Positions 1-6,341 are shown, numbered from the stretch's first letter. The stretch is 9,835 nt of DNA from an uncultured Ruminococcus sp. (GCA_902773395.1 CACYEJ010000107.1:1-9835); one strand, 5' to 3'. The notes: generated by a model not told the origin, from the letters alone. Program-made: numbers and translations.

Positions 1-83
1 CTTCTTGGGGTGTTCCGTCACCCGCAAATACCCCAAGGGCACTTCCTTCGGGGCGCCTTTGAAAAAGTTTGATCAAAACTTTT
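1..83. repeat. GC-rich structured element at left edge, probably a dispersed palindromic repeat
   Basis: This stretch is clearly more GC-rich than the DNA after it and is full of dyads. CTTGGGGT at 4-11 pairs perfectly with ACCCCAAG at 30-37. AAGGGC at 35-40 pairs with GCCTTT (one G-T wobble) around 55-60. A near-palindrome centred on TTTGATCAAA spans about 62-83. Frame 1 is open from the window edge to a TGA at 70-72, so it could also be the last codons of a gene that starts outside the window. The structure fits an intergenic repeat better than a coding end. Only one copy is seen here, so calling it a repeat is inference. Confidence 0.4.
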
Positions 84-109
84 ATATTTTATATCTTTTA
101 GATTTTGAG

Positions 110-115
110 TATAAT
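110..115 (+). promoter_or_regulatory. Candidate -10 box for the zinc-ribbon operon
   Basis: A consensus TATAAT lies 36 bases before the first zinc-ribbon gene. The -35 at standard spacing (TTTTAT, 87-92) is poor, so only the -10 is persuasive. The near-palindrome at 62-83 ends just upstream of the -35 position. Confidence 0.4.
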
Positions 116-150
116 AATTCCGTTACATAAAGGAGGGACATAATCACACT

Positions 151-897
151 ATGAAATACTGCGGAAAGTGCGGAACACAAAATCACGACAACGTAATGCG
201 ATGTGCAATGTGCGGTGCATTCTTCACAGATATGACGAATTCTCAACAGCAGCATAAAAGCGACGACAGCTATCATGACGGCTACAATAACTACGGCAAC
301 GGCAGCGAACAGTATTCCGGCAGCAGCAATGTAGTATATCAGAGGATTGGCGGAGATGATAAGCATAGTGCCGGTGCAGTGATAGTAAAGGTGCTTCAGT
401 TCATGATAGTTGCCGTGATTGGTTTGGGTTTGCTTGTAGGCGCGGCAGCGGTGTATGAGTATAGCGATTACCGTGGAACAGTTCGCTATTTTGAAACGTA
501 TTTTGACGACTATGAATATTCGAAAATAGTTGACATGTACAGCGATGATGTTTTCTACAATGCCGACCCTGACGATAATTATGCGGAGCTTGACGAGGAA
601 ACTAAACAAAAGCTGGAGCATATCTACGAGTACTTCGATGATGAGCTTGGCACAAAGGATTACAATCGGCTCAAATTCAAGACGGTAGATAACTACAGCA
701 TGTCGGACAGCGAATATTATGACCTGATAGACAAAATGACACTGCCCGACAAGAGGGACATTGTATCAGATGCAAGAATTGTCAAGATAAAGATAACTGC
801 TTCCGCCAACGGCAAGCAGGCTACAAAGAATATAAAGCTTATTCTTACTCTGGAAAATAATGACTCGTGGAGAGTATATAGCTTTGAAGAAGTATAA
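151..897 (+). CDS. Zinc-ribbon, single-pass membrane protein with acidic extracytoplasmic domain
   Basis: Function is unknown. The 248-residue protein opens with a zinc ribbon (C4, C7, C18, C21, two CxxC knuckles). Residues 25-72 form a polar linker rich in Ser, Gln, Tyr, Gly and Asn. One hydrophobic segment spans about 75-101, followed by an acidic domain with many Asp, Glu and Tyr that ends in a DSWRVYSFEEV strand. No signal peptide precedes the ribbon, so a cytoplasmic ribbon and an outside C-terminus are inferred. The ending resembles the NTF2-like/DUF4878-type extracytoplasmic modules of Firmicutes zinc-ribbon membrane proteins; TcaA/YvbJ share the general architecture, but orthology is not claimed. 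An AAAGGAGGG ribosome site (129-137) precedes the ATG with a rather long 13-nt spacer, and no nearer start exists. The next gene is 18 nt downstream, has the same design and is probably co-transcribed. Confidence 0.85.
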   Translation: MKYCGKCGTQNHDNVMRCAMCGAFFTDMTNSQQQHKSDDSYHDGYNNYGNGSEQYSGSSNVVYQRIGGDDKHSAGAVIVKVLQFMIVAVIGLGLLVGAAAVYEYSDYRGTVRYFETYFDDYEYSKIVDMYSDDVFYNADPDDNYAELDEETKQKLEHIYEYFDDELGTKDYNRLKFKTVDNYSMSDSEYYDLIDKMTLPDKRDIVSDARIVKIKITASANGKQATKNIKLILTLENNDSWRVYSFEEV

Positions 898-915
898 TTT
901 AAGGAGGCAAACCAT

Positions 916-1971
916 ATGATTTGTAAAAACTGCGGCGCACAACTGCCGGATAATTCTGTATTCTGCGGAAACTGCGGCTCACCAGTAACGCCGGAAACTC
1001 CACAGCCAATGGGTTTTGGAGGGGATATGCCGAATCCGGCGATGAATCCAAGCCCGAACGGCGGCTTTGACCCGAACCAGAACCCTAACGGCGGATTTAA
1101 TTCCGGTATGAACGGCGGCTTTGACCCGAATCAAAATTCAAACGGCAGATTTAATTCCGGTATGAACGGCGGTTTTGACCCGAACCAAAATCAAAACGGC
1201 GGATTTAATTCCGGCATGAACGGCGGCTTTGACCCCAATCAGAACCCTAACGGCGGATTTAATCCGAACATGAACCCAAACCCGAACGCTCCGGCAAATG
1301 GGGTTATGGGAAAGCTTGGCGGCAATAAGAAGATTTTGACGATTGTGATTGCGGCTGTAGCAGGCGTAGCTATTCTTGCGGCTATTGGAGTAGGAGTGAC
1401 TAAGGCGTTTGGTTCGGATCCGGATAAGACGATAGATCGTTTTATGACTGCGTTTTTGGCGCAAGACGGCGAGGCGATGAGTGCCGAGGTATCTCCGAGC
1501 TATAAGCAGGCGATAGTTTACACAATGGAAACATATGATATCCTTATGGACGGCGAGATATCTAAAGAGGCAGGCGGCGACCTTAACAGTTATGTAGAGG
1601 ATCTTTGCGCTGACAGCTTTGAGGACGTTGCAAACGAATACGATTCAGAGTTTAAATACAATGTCGGCGACAACTACAAGGCTGAGTACGAGATAACAGC
1701 CGAGGAAGAAGCAACAGACGAAGAGCGTGACAAATTCAACGAGCTTGTTCAGCGTATTAGCAAGAAGGACTTTAACACTAACGGTCTTATACTTGCGGAT
1801 ATTGAGATTACAGCGAAGAGCGGTTCTAAGGAATATGAGGATAGATTCACGCTGTTCCTTTGCAAGGACGGTTCCGACTGGAGGGTAATAGATATCTACG
1901 AATACGGATATACGTTTGAAGATCTCTACAGCGGATTTAATTTGAATGAATTTGAGAATATGATGGAGTAA
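916..1971 (+). CDS. Zinc-ribbon, single-pass membrane protein with Asn/Gly/Pro-rich repeat linker
   Basis: This 351-residue protein is a larger relative of the preceding gene product; its role is unknown. An N-terminal zinc ribbon (C3, C6, C17, C20) is followed by a Gly/Asn/Pro-rich linker. Residues 49-120 of the linker are four 18-residue repeats beginning GGFDPNQN. A membrane helix lies at about 139-160, and an acidic extracytoplasmic domain runs from about 167 to the end, with a DWRVIDIYEY strand near residue 321 like the end of the upstream protein. This suggests a shared fold and a duplication, probably NTF2-like. Two cysteines (231 and 316) lie in the outer domain and could pair, which is speculative. 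An AAGGAGG site (901-907) with an 8-nt spacer fixes the ATG. Whether the protein senses the envelope, scaffolds or binds a partner cannot be read from sequence. Confidence 0.87.
   Translation: MICKNCGAQLPDNSVFCGNCGSPVTPETPQPMGFGGDMPNPAMNPSPNGGFDPNQNPNGGFNSGMNGGFDPNQNSNGRFNSGMNGGFDPNQNQNGGFNSGMNGGFDPNQNPNGGFNPNMNPNPNAPANGVMGKLGGNKKILTIVIAAVAGVAILAAIGVGVTKAFGSDPDKTIDRFMTAFLAQDGEAMSAEVSPSYKQAIVYTMETYDILMDGEISKEAGGDLNSYVEDLCADSFEDVANEYDSEFKYNVGDNYKAEYEITAEEEATDEERDKFNELVQRISKKDFNTNGLILADIEITAKSGSKEYEDRFTLFLCKDGSDWRVIDIYEYGYTFEDLYSGFNLNEFENMME
1060..1275 (+). repeat. Four in-frame 54-bp tandem repeats inside the zinc-ribbon gene
   Basis: The units are 1060-1113, 1114-1167, 1168-1221 and 1222-1275. 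Each encodes 18 residues with GGF at unit positions 1-3, DPNQN next, and FN near position 13. The first three units are close at DNA level, with mostly third-position changes and an S or Q exchange. The fourth diverges at its end (NPNMN instead of NSGMN). Each unit has two GGF-like half-repeats. The encoded segment is probably disordered and links the cytoplasmic ribbon to the membrane helix. Whole-unit copy changes would keep frame. Confidence 0.95.
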
Positions 1972-2003
1972 TAGTGAGCGATTGATGTGTTACGCTTAGG
2001 GAC

Positions 2004-2075
2004 AAATTTTGACGCAGGCGAGAAAGTCACCTAATTCAAAAAGTCGGTGTGCGATTTTCGTCCGGCGTTGCCGGT
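2004..2075 (+). repeat. Dispersed repeat family 1, copy 1 (short form)
   Basis: Three blocks recur exactly, in reverse complement, at 9185-9283: 2004-2020 (17 nt), 2037-2053 (17 nt) and 2054-2075 (22 nt). The DNA between the first two blocks is similar but not identical. The last block contains a perfect hairpin, CCGGC-GTT-GCCGG at 2062-2074. This copy lacks the 26-nt hairpin module that separates the second and third blocks in the other copy. It lies downstream of the zinc-ribbon pair and upstream of the 2116-2185 terminator, and encodes no protein I can support. Confidence 0.85.
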
Positions 2076-2115
2076 CACATAATATGATGTGAAAATTATT
2101 ATTGAATAAAATTAT

Positions 2116-2185
2116 AAGCGGAACGTATTGCCGAGGGGGAGAGAATTTTTTCTTGCCAATTGGATAATGCGTTCCGCTTTTTTTT
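2116..2185 (+). terminator. Rho-independent terminator with long loop
   Basis: AAGCGGAACGTATT at 2116-2129 pairs with AATGCGTTCCGCTT at 2166-2179, 14 pairs with one G-U wobble, followed by eight T (2178-2185). The loop of about 36 nt is unusually long and holds a purine-rich run and a T-run. It most likely ends the zinc-ribbon transcript, although it lies about 145 nt past the stop, after repeat copy 1. Confidence 0.8.
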
Positions 2186-2215
2186 AATTTGCTTATCTAT
2201 ACTTAAAAAAAACAG

Positions 2216-2244
2216 TTGAAAATCCTTGTAAAAAAGTGTATAAT
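2216..2244 (+). promoter_or_regulatory. Sigma-A type promoter for the exopolysaccharide pair
   Basis: TTGAAA (2216-2221), a 17-nt spacer and TATAAT (2239-2244) form a near-consensus promoter just downstream of the terminator. Transcription should start near 2251. The longest open frame of the next gene begins with a GTG at 2236 that overlaps this -10 region, so that start is ruled out. Confidence 0.85.
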
Positions 2245-2255
2245 ATTTTTTATAT

Positions 2256-2294
2256 GGTGGATATTCTCCAAATGGATACATCTTTATATCCACC
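2256..2294 (+). promoter_or_regulatory. 5'-leader stem-loop upstream of the sugar transferase
   Basis: GGTGGATAT (2256-2264) pairs perfectly with ATATCCACC (2286-2294) around a 21-nt loop that repeats TGGATA. It would form within a few bases of the inferred transcript start, and no U-run follows, so it is not a terminator. It could protect the 5' end or be bound by a regulator. The leader from about 2251 to 2325 shows no other feature and no riboswitch class I recognise. Confidence 0.55.
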
Positions 2295-2325
2295 GTTAAT
2301 AATAAATTCAAGGCTTGTGTTAATT

Positions 2326-3012
2326 ATGCTTTTACCGAAATATGACTCCCTGCCCGTGAATATGCAGAATGACGATGTACTAAAATATTACCGTATTCTC
2401 GAAAAGAAAAAAATTGATTTGTTTTTTAAACGTTTTTTCGATGTGATATTTGCTGTTGTTATGATTGTCATTTTGGCAATTCCTATGGCTGTAGTGGCGG
2501 CGCTTGTCAAAGCCGATTCAAAAGGTCCGGTTTTCTTCCGTCAGCGGCGTGTGACTGCCGGCGGCAAAGTGTTCAGAATATTTAAATTCCGTACAATGTG
2601 CGTCAACGATAATTCTAAAAATGCTCAGGTTACTTCCGGCTCGGATAGCCGTATTACTAAAGTCGGTCACGTTTTGCGTAAGTATAGGCTCGATGAAATG
2701 CCTCAGCTCTTTAACGTCATTTCCGGCGATATGTCTTTCGTGGGTACTCGCCCTGAGGTGGAAAGATATGTCGAAAAATATACCCCCGAAATGTACGCTA
2801 CTCTCTTAATGCCTGCCGGTATTACTTCAATGACAAGTATCGAGTTTCGCCGTGAAGAAGAGCTTCTGGAGAATGCCGACGATGTTGAAAAGGCTTATGT
2901 GGAAGATGTTCTTCCTCAAAAAATGAAATTCAATCTTCAATATATAGAAAAATTTAACTTCTTTTACGACTTTTACGTAATGATTTTGACGGTGGTAAAG
3001 GTTGCTTCATAG
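2326..3012 (+). CDS. Undecaprenyl-phosphate sugar-phosphate transferase (bacterial sugar transferase family)
   Basis: This is the priming enzyme of exopolysaccharide or capsule synthesis. The family transfers a sugar-1-phosphate from a UDP-sugar to undecaprenyl phosphate at the cytoplasmic membrane face. Residue numbers count from ATG 2326 (228 residues). KRFFD (35-39) leads into the membrane helix (about 40-62). FFRQRR (70-75), KFRTM (87-91), RLDEMPQL with the catalytic-type Asp-Glu pair (123-124) and SFVGTRPEV (137-145) are all present, so it should be active. The length fits the short one-helix PglC/WcaJ-core type. The frame opens further upstream, but GTG 2236 lies in the promoter and ATG 2254 in the leader hairpin. 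The family's usual N-terminus (LPKYDSLP...) begins at 2326, although the ribosome site there is weak (AAGG near 2310). The sugar cannot be predicted. The polymerase gene follows about 40 nt later. Confidence 0.93.
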   Translation: MLLPKYDSLPVNMQNDDVLKYYRILEKKKIDLFFKRFFDVIFAVVMIVILAIPMAVVAALVKADSKGPVFFRQRRVTAGGKVFRIFKFRTMCVNDNSKNAQVTSGSDSRITKVGHVLRKYRLDEMPQLFNVISGDMSFVGTRPEVERYVEKYTPEMYATLLMPAGITSMTSIEFRREEELLENADDVEKAYVEDVLPQKMKFNLQYIEKFNFFYDFYVMILTVVKVAS

Positions 3013-3037
3013 TCAGTCCGTCAGATTTCTATCTATG

Positions 3038-3042
3038 AAAGG
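3038..3042 (+). promoter_or_regulatory. Ribosome site that decides the polymerase start
   Basis: AAAGG lies 10 nt before GTG 3053. ATG 3035 and the TTG at 3002, which overlaps the upstream gene, have no comparable site. Confidence 0.45.
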
Positions 3043-3052
3043 CTGTGATAAA

Positions 3053-4507
3053 GTGGAGCATGATAACAATCGGTTAGATGCTCTTCGAAATAATACTTCG
3101 GTATTCAGAATTGCGTTTGTTATTGATTTGTTAATATGTCAAATTGGTTATATCAGTGTCCCGGCAATTGTCATTGCGGTGTTCCTTTTCCTATGGGGAT
3201 TGTCTATTTTCTTTAAGAATTATGTATATAATCTCAATATAAAAAAAGTGAATTATTATGGTTGGCTGGTGCTGTTTGTCGCCACAAATATTCTTACTGT
3301 GATTATTCGTGGCTACAGCGACGGCATATGGCTAAGTGTGGGTATGATTCTGTTTTTGCCTGTGATATTCTTCGTCTTTTACGGCTTACATATCGAAGCA
3401 CGTACCGACGACGGCAGAAAGAAAATTTATAAGGAAATATATGTCCTATGTAATATTTTGCTTTGGCTGTCGCTTGCAATAAATATTGTCAGCCTTATCA
3501 CACTTTATACTATCGGCAAAAGTATATCTTATGTTTTCGGGTATCTTGTGGTATACGAGAACAGGTTTACAGGAATATACTATAATCCGAATCTTATGGC
3601 TTTTACATCGTTTTGCGCGGCGTTTGGCTGTCATATTCTTTGGCAGGGCGACTTTGTCAGGGGCGTGACGGGCAAGCCTTTAACAAAGGTGAGAAGAGCA
3701 ATTATTCTTGTGTCGGCATTGCTTAATGTGTTTGTTATTTTTCTTACAGATTCAAATGCTGCGATACTTATTATTGTCTGCTATACAATTGCATATATAT
3801 GTTATCGCTGGTTTGGCGGTAAAGAGATTCATTTTGGAATTTTGTTCAAAAGAGTGCTTGCGTTGATAGTCGGTTTTGTTGCTATAACCGCAACAATTTT
3901 TGCCTTGCGATACGTCACTCAGACAGGCGCAACGCAGGTTATGAGCTCGCCCGAACAGTCCGTCAATGTGTTTGAGGATAGAGATGATGAGCTTAACAAA
4001 ATTACCTTTGAGCATGAAAACAAGAACATCGACAGCGGCAGAATTAAACTCTTTAAACAGGGCGTGAACGTCATTAAGCATCACCCGTTTTTCGGTGTGG
4101 GCAAGGGCAACGTAACTATTTACGGCAACCGTTATAATAATAACAAAATGAAGTACAGCGATCTTCACAACGGCTATTTGACAATTATAGTGTGTTCGGG
4201 ATTTTTGGGATTCATTTTGTTTCTGGGTTTCGCTGTTTGTTTGGGGTGGCGAATGGTGAGAATTATCTTCACTGTCAAGCCTACGATTAAGAGTGATATT
4301 TTCCCGTGTATGGCATCGTTCATTGCGGCTTACTGCGTGTATGCTTTTTTTGAAAAAACACTGATTTATGACGTCACCATTATGACAACGTTTTTTTGGC
4401 TTGTGCTGGGATATGCGGCTGTCTGCATGGAGAGGTATGAGGGAGAGGATTTCAAGCTGTATGCGTTCTCGTCGCTCAGCCTTTTTAAGAAGCGTCATAA
4501 AAAATAA
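3053..4507 (+). CDS. O-antigen ligase/Wzy-like polysaccharide polymerase
   Basis: A multi-pass membrane protein, 484 residues from GTG 3053, with about ten or more hydrophobic segments. It has the signature of the O-antigen ligase/polymerase family (Wzy_C): GIYYNPNLMAF (about 174-184), then a large extracytoplasmic loop with SGRIKLFKQGVNVIKHH (328-344), HPFFGVGKGN (344-353) and DLHNGYL (370-376). The family joins lipid-linked repeat units or transfers a glycan to an acceptor outside the membrane. Together with the upstream priming transferase this suggests surface polysaccharide assembly, but no flippase, chain-length regulator or other glycosyltransferase is in the window. GTG 3053 is preferred because of AAAGG 10 nt upstream; ATG 3035 is the alternative and adds six residues. 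No terminator is visible before the next gene, 41 nt downstream, so readthrough is possible. Confidence 0.9.
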   Translation: MEHDNNRLDALRNNTSVFRIAFVIDLLICQIGYISVPAIVIAVFLFLWGLSIFFKNYVYNLNIKKVNYYGWLVLFVATNILTVIIRGYSDGIWLSVGMILFLPVIFFVFYGLHIEARTDDGRKKIYKEIYVLCNILLWLSLAINIVSLITLYTIGKSISYVFGYLVVYENRFTGIYYNPNLMAFTSFCAAFGCHILWQGDFVRGVTGKPLTKVRRAIILVSALLNVFVIFLTDSNAAILIIVCYTIAYICYRWFGGKEIHFGILFKRVLALIVGFVAITATIFALRYVTQTGATQVMSSPEQSVNVFEDRDDELNKITFEHENKNIDSGRIKLFKQGVNVIKHHPFFGVGKGNVTIYGNRYNNNKMKYSDLHNGYLTIIVCSGFLGFILFLGFAVCLGWRMVRIIFTVKPTIKSDIFPCMASFIAAYCVYAFFEKTLIYDVTIMTTFFWLVLGYAAVCMERYEGEDFKLYAFSSLSLFKKRHKK

Positions 4508-4548
4508 AATATATTTCCATTACTGTTTACAAAAAGGAGAGAAATGTT

Positions 4549-5034
4549 ATGAAAAATCATTTGCTTGAATTATTGCAGGATAACTGTAAGTTTACCGATC
4601 ACGAGCTTGCGGCAATGCTTAACACGACTGCCGAAGAGGTAAGAAAGCAGATTGCCGAGTTTGAGGAGCAGGGCATTATTTGCGGCTATAAGGCGCTTAT
4701 CAACTGGGAGAAAGTGCCCGGCTCAGAGGTTCGCGCATTGATTGAGCTGAAGGTTGCGCCTAAGCGTGACAAGGGCTTTGACGATATCGCAATGCGTGTG
4801 ATGTCCTTTAGCGAGGTAGAGGGCGTGTATCTTATGGCAGGCAATTATGACCTTGCGGTTTTTGTGAAGGGTCACTCTATTCAGGAGATTGCATTGTTCG
4901 TAGCAAAGAGATTGTCGCCGCTTGACTCGGTTCTTTCCGCCAGCACTCACTTCATACTCACAAAGTATAAGTCGAACATGGTTGATATGCAGAACTTAGG
5001 TTCTGACAAGGACGAAAGGGAATGTATAGTATAA
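4549..5034 (+). CDS. Lrp/AsnC-family transcriptional regulator
   Basis: 161 residues, the usual length for a single-domain Lrp/AsnC protein. A winged helix-turn-helix lies in about residues 1-55 (TDHELAAMLN and EEVRKQIAEFEEQGII match helices 2 and 3). A RAM ligand-binding domain spans about 62-140, with the characteristic GNYDLAVFVKG segment (103-113). Such proteins form dimers or octamers and respond to amino acids. The gene overlaps an aminotransferase gene by one base. In Bacillus subtilis the Lrp-type AlaR is paired with the alanine transaminase AlaT, so local control of this pair by alanine or a related amino acid is likely (inference). The ribosome site AAGGAGAG (4534-4541) with a 7-nt spacer supports the ATG. 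The N-terminal segment before the helix-turn-helix is short. I see no clear promoter in the 41-nt gap upstream. Confidence 0.93.
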   Translation: MKNHLLELLQDNCKFTDHELAAMLNTTAEEVRKQIAEFEEQGIICGYKALINWEKVPGSEVRALIELKVAPKRDKGFDDIAMRVMSFSEVEGVYLMAGNYDLAVFVKGHSIQEIALFVAKRLSPLDSVLSASTHFILTKYKSNMVDMQNLGSDKDERECIV

Positions 5035-6200
5035 TGGATTATGATCGTTTTTTAAATAATAAAATAAAAAGTACAAAACCGTCCGGTATCAGAAAGTTTT
5101 TTGACATCGCAAACGAAATGGATAACGTAATTTCATTGAGCATTGGCGAGCCGGATTTTCAGACGCCGTGGCATATCAGAGAAACCGGTATCAAGTCGCT
5201 TGAAAAGGGCAAAACATGGTACACTCCGAACAGAGGACTTTCTCAGCTTAGAGTTGAGATTTGCAACTACTTTGAGCGGCGTTTTGGCGTAACATATCAG
5301 CCTGATACAGACACATTAGTTACAGTAGGCGGTTCAGAGGCGATTGACGGAGCTTTACGCTGTCTTGTTGAAGAGGGGGACGAGGTGCTGATTCCTCAGC
5401 CGTCCTTTGTGTGCTACGAGCCGCTCACGGTTATGGCAGGCGCGACGCCGGTTATCATCGAAACGAAAGCAGAAAACGACTTCCGCCTTACGCCGGAGGA
5501 AATCGAAGAGAAGGTAACAGATAAAACAAAGCTGTTGATTTTGCCGTACCCGAACAACCCGACAGGTGCGTCAATGAGCAAAGAGGATTACGAGGCGATT
5601 GCTCCGGTGATAGAGAAGCATGACCTTGTAGTTTTGTCAGATGAGATATACGCCGAGCTGTCATATGGCATAAAGCCGACTTCGTTTGCGTCAATCAAGG
5701 GCATGAAGGAGAGAACTGTAATAGTCAGCGGATTCTCAAAGGCATTTGCAATGACCGGCTGGAGATTGGGCTATGCGTTAGGTCCTGAGCCGATTATCGC
5801 TCAGATGACAAAACTGCACCAGTATGCAATTATGAGCGCCCCGACAACTGCACAGTATGCGGCAATAGAGGCTCTGCAAAACGGCGATCCCGATATAGAG
5901 GAAATGCGTGAGCAGTACGATATGAGAAGACGTTTGATTGTTGATTCATTCAATGAAATGGGTCTTACATGCTTTGAGCCAAAGGGAGCGTTTTATGTGT
6001 TCCCGTGCATCAAATCAACGGGGTTAAGCTCGGAGGAGTTTGCATCGCAGCTGCTTATGTCGAAGCATGTGGCGGTTGTTCCTGGAAATGCGTTTGGAGA
6101 AAGCGGCGAGGGATTTGTGAGAGTATCTTATTCATATTCGGTGCAGCATATTAAGGAAGCGTTGGATAGGATTAGAAAGTTTTTGAATGAGTTAAACTAA
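5034..6200 (+). CDS. Class I/II PLP-dependent aminotransferase, AlaT/PatA-like
   Basis: 388 residues from ATG 5034, fold-type I aspartate aminotransferase superfamily. Visible motifs: SGIRKFFDIA (17-26), SLSIGEPDF (34-42), PYPNNPTG with substrate-binding Asn (171-178), SDEIY with cofactor-binding Asp203, SGFSKAFAMTGWRLGY with Schiff-base Lys236, and GFVRVSYS with carboxylate-binding Arg363. All key residues are present. It should transfer an amino group between an amino acid and a 2-oxo acid such as 2-oxoglutarate in the cytoplasm. Pairing with an Lrp regulator suggests alanine, but aspartate, aromatic or other substrates cannot be excluded. ATG 5022 is possible but AAAGGG (5015-5020) would be one base from it. 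ATG 5034 overlaps the regulator's TAA (TAATG), lies 13 nt from the same site and gives the family's usual N-terminus, so translational coupling is inferred. Confidence 0.94.
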   Translation: MDYDRFLNNKIKSTKPSGIRKFFDIANEMDNVISLSIGEPDFQTPWHIRETGIKSLEKGKTWYTPNRGLSQLRVEICNYFERRFGVTYQPDTDTLVTVGGSEAIDGALRCLVEEGDEVLIPQPSFVCYEPLTVMAGATPVIIETKAENDFRLTPEEIEEKVTDKTKLLILPYPNNPTGASMSKEDYEAIAPVIEKHDLVVLSDEIYAELSYGIKPTSFASIKGMKERTVIVSGFSKAFAMTGWRLGYALGPEPIIAQMTKLHQYAIMSAPTTAQYAAIEALQNGDPDIEEMREQYDMRRRLIVDSFNEMGLTCFEPKGAFYVFPCIKSTGLSSEEFASQLLMSKHVAVVPGNAFGESGEGFVRVSYSYSVQHIKEALDRIRKFLNELN

Positions 6201-6242
6201 CTCTCGGTGATGAAAAAATAACTATCCAATAAAACAGACAAA

Positions 6243-6267
6243 GGCAAGAGCTTGCGAATTGCCGGTC
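6243..6267 (+). repeat. Dispersed repeat family 2, copy A
   Basis: These 25 bases occur again exactly, in reverse complement, at 9790-9814. Partial similarity continues on both sides: AGAAAGA then AA downstream, and AAAACA-rich sequence upstream. Inside, GGCAA and TTGCC can pair around an 11-nt loop, and GCAAG/CTTGC is an alternative dyad. It sits between the aminotransferase stop and the convergent terminator. Confidence 0.8.
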
Positions 6268-6283
6268 GTAGAAAGACAAATAA

Positions 6284-6320
6284 AAACACGCAGCCGTTCA
6301 TAAAAAATAGCTGCGTGTTT
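6284..6320. terminator. Bidirectional terminator between convergent genes
   Basis: AAACACGCAGC (6284-6294) pairs perfectly over 11 bases with GCTGCGTGTTT (6310-6320), with a 15-nt loop. On the plus strand the stem is followed by TTTATTTAT; on the minus strand by TTTTTATTT. It can serve both the aminotransferase and the phosphoesterase gene. Confidence 0.88.
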
Positions 6321-6341
6321 ATTTATATAACTCGAATTATA

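Noticed and set aside
82..621. 179-codon open frame on the minus strand across the first zinc-ribbon gene
   Set aside because: It is antisense to a well-supported gene with a good ribosome site, its product is low-complexity hydrophobic with no family features, and it has no credible ribosome site.
1060..1275. Possible CRISPR array from regularly spaced repeats
   Set aside because: The units are contiguous, have no unique spacers and encode in-frame protein repeats.
1138..1464. Minus-strand frame over the tandem repeats
   Set aside because: It is only the complement of the 54-bp repeats, and its repetitive product follows from the sense repeats.
2075..2092. TCACAT/ATGTGA dyad as an early terminator or operator
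   Set aside because: The stem is only 6 bp with a 6-nt loop and no T-run. The strong terminator lies further on and there is no promoter to place an operator.
2099..2311. 70-codon minus-strand frame between the zinc-ribbon and polysaccharide units
   Set aside because: It runs through the terminator, promoter and leader hairpin of the plus strand and has no ribosome site or recognisable product.
2236..2325. N-terminal extension of the sugar transferase from GTG 2236
   Set aside because: That codon overlaps the -10 region, so it would not be transcribed. The family N-terminus begins at 2326.
2251..2325. Riboswitch in the leader of the sugar transferase
   Set aside because: The leader is about 75 nt with a single simple hairpin, no conserved aptamer motifs I recognise and no terminator or sequestering alternative.
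3752..4498. 248-codon minus-strand open frame opposite the polymerase gene
   Set aside because: The plus strand encodes clear Wzy_C motifs over the same bases. The antisense product shows no domain and is explained by codon bias of the sense gene.
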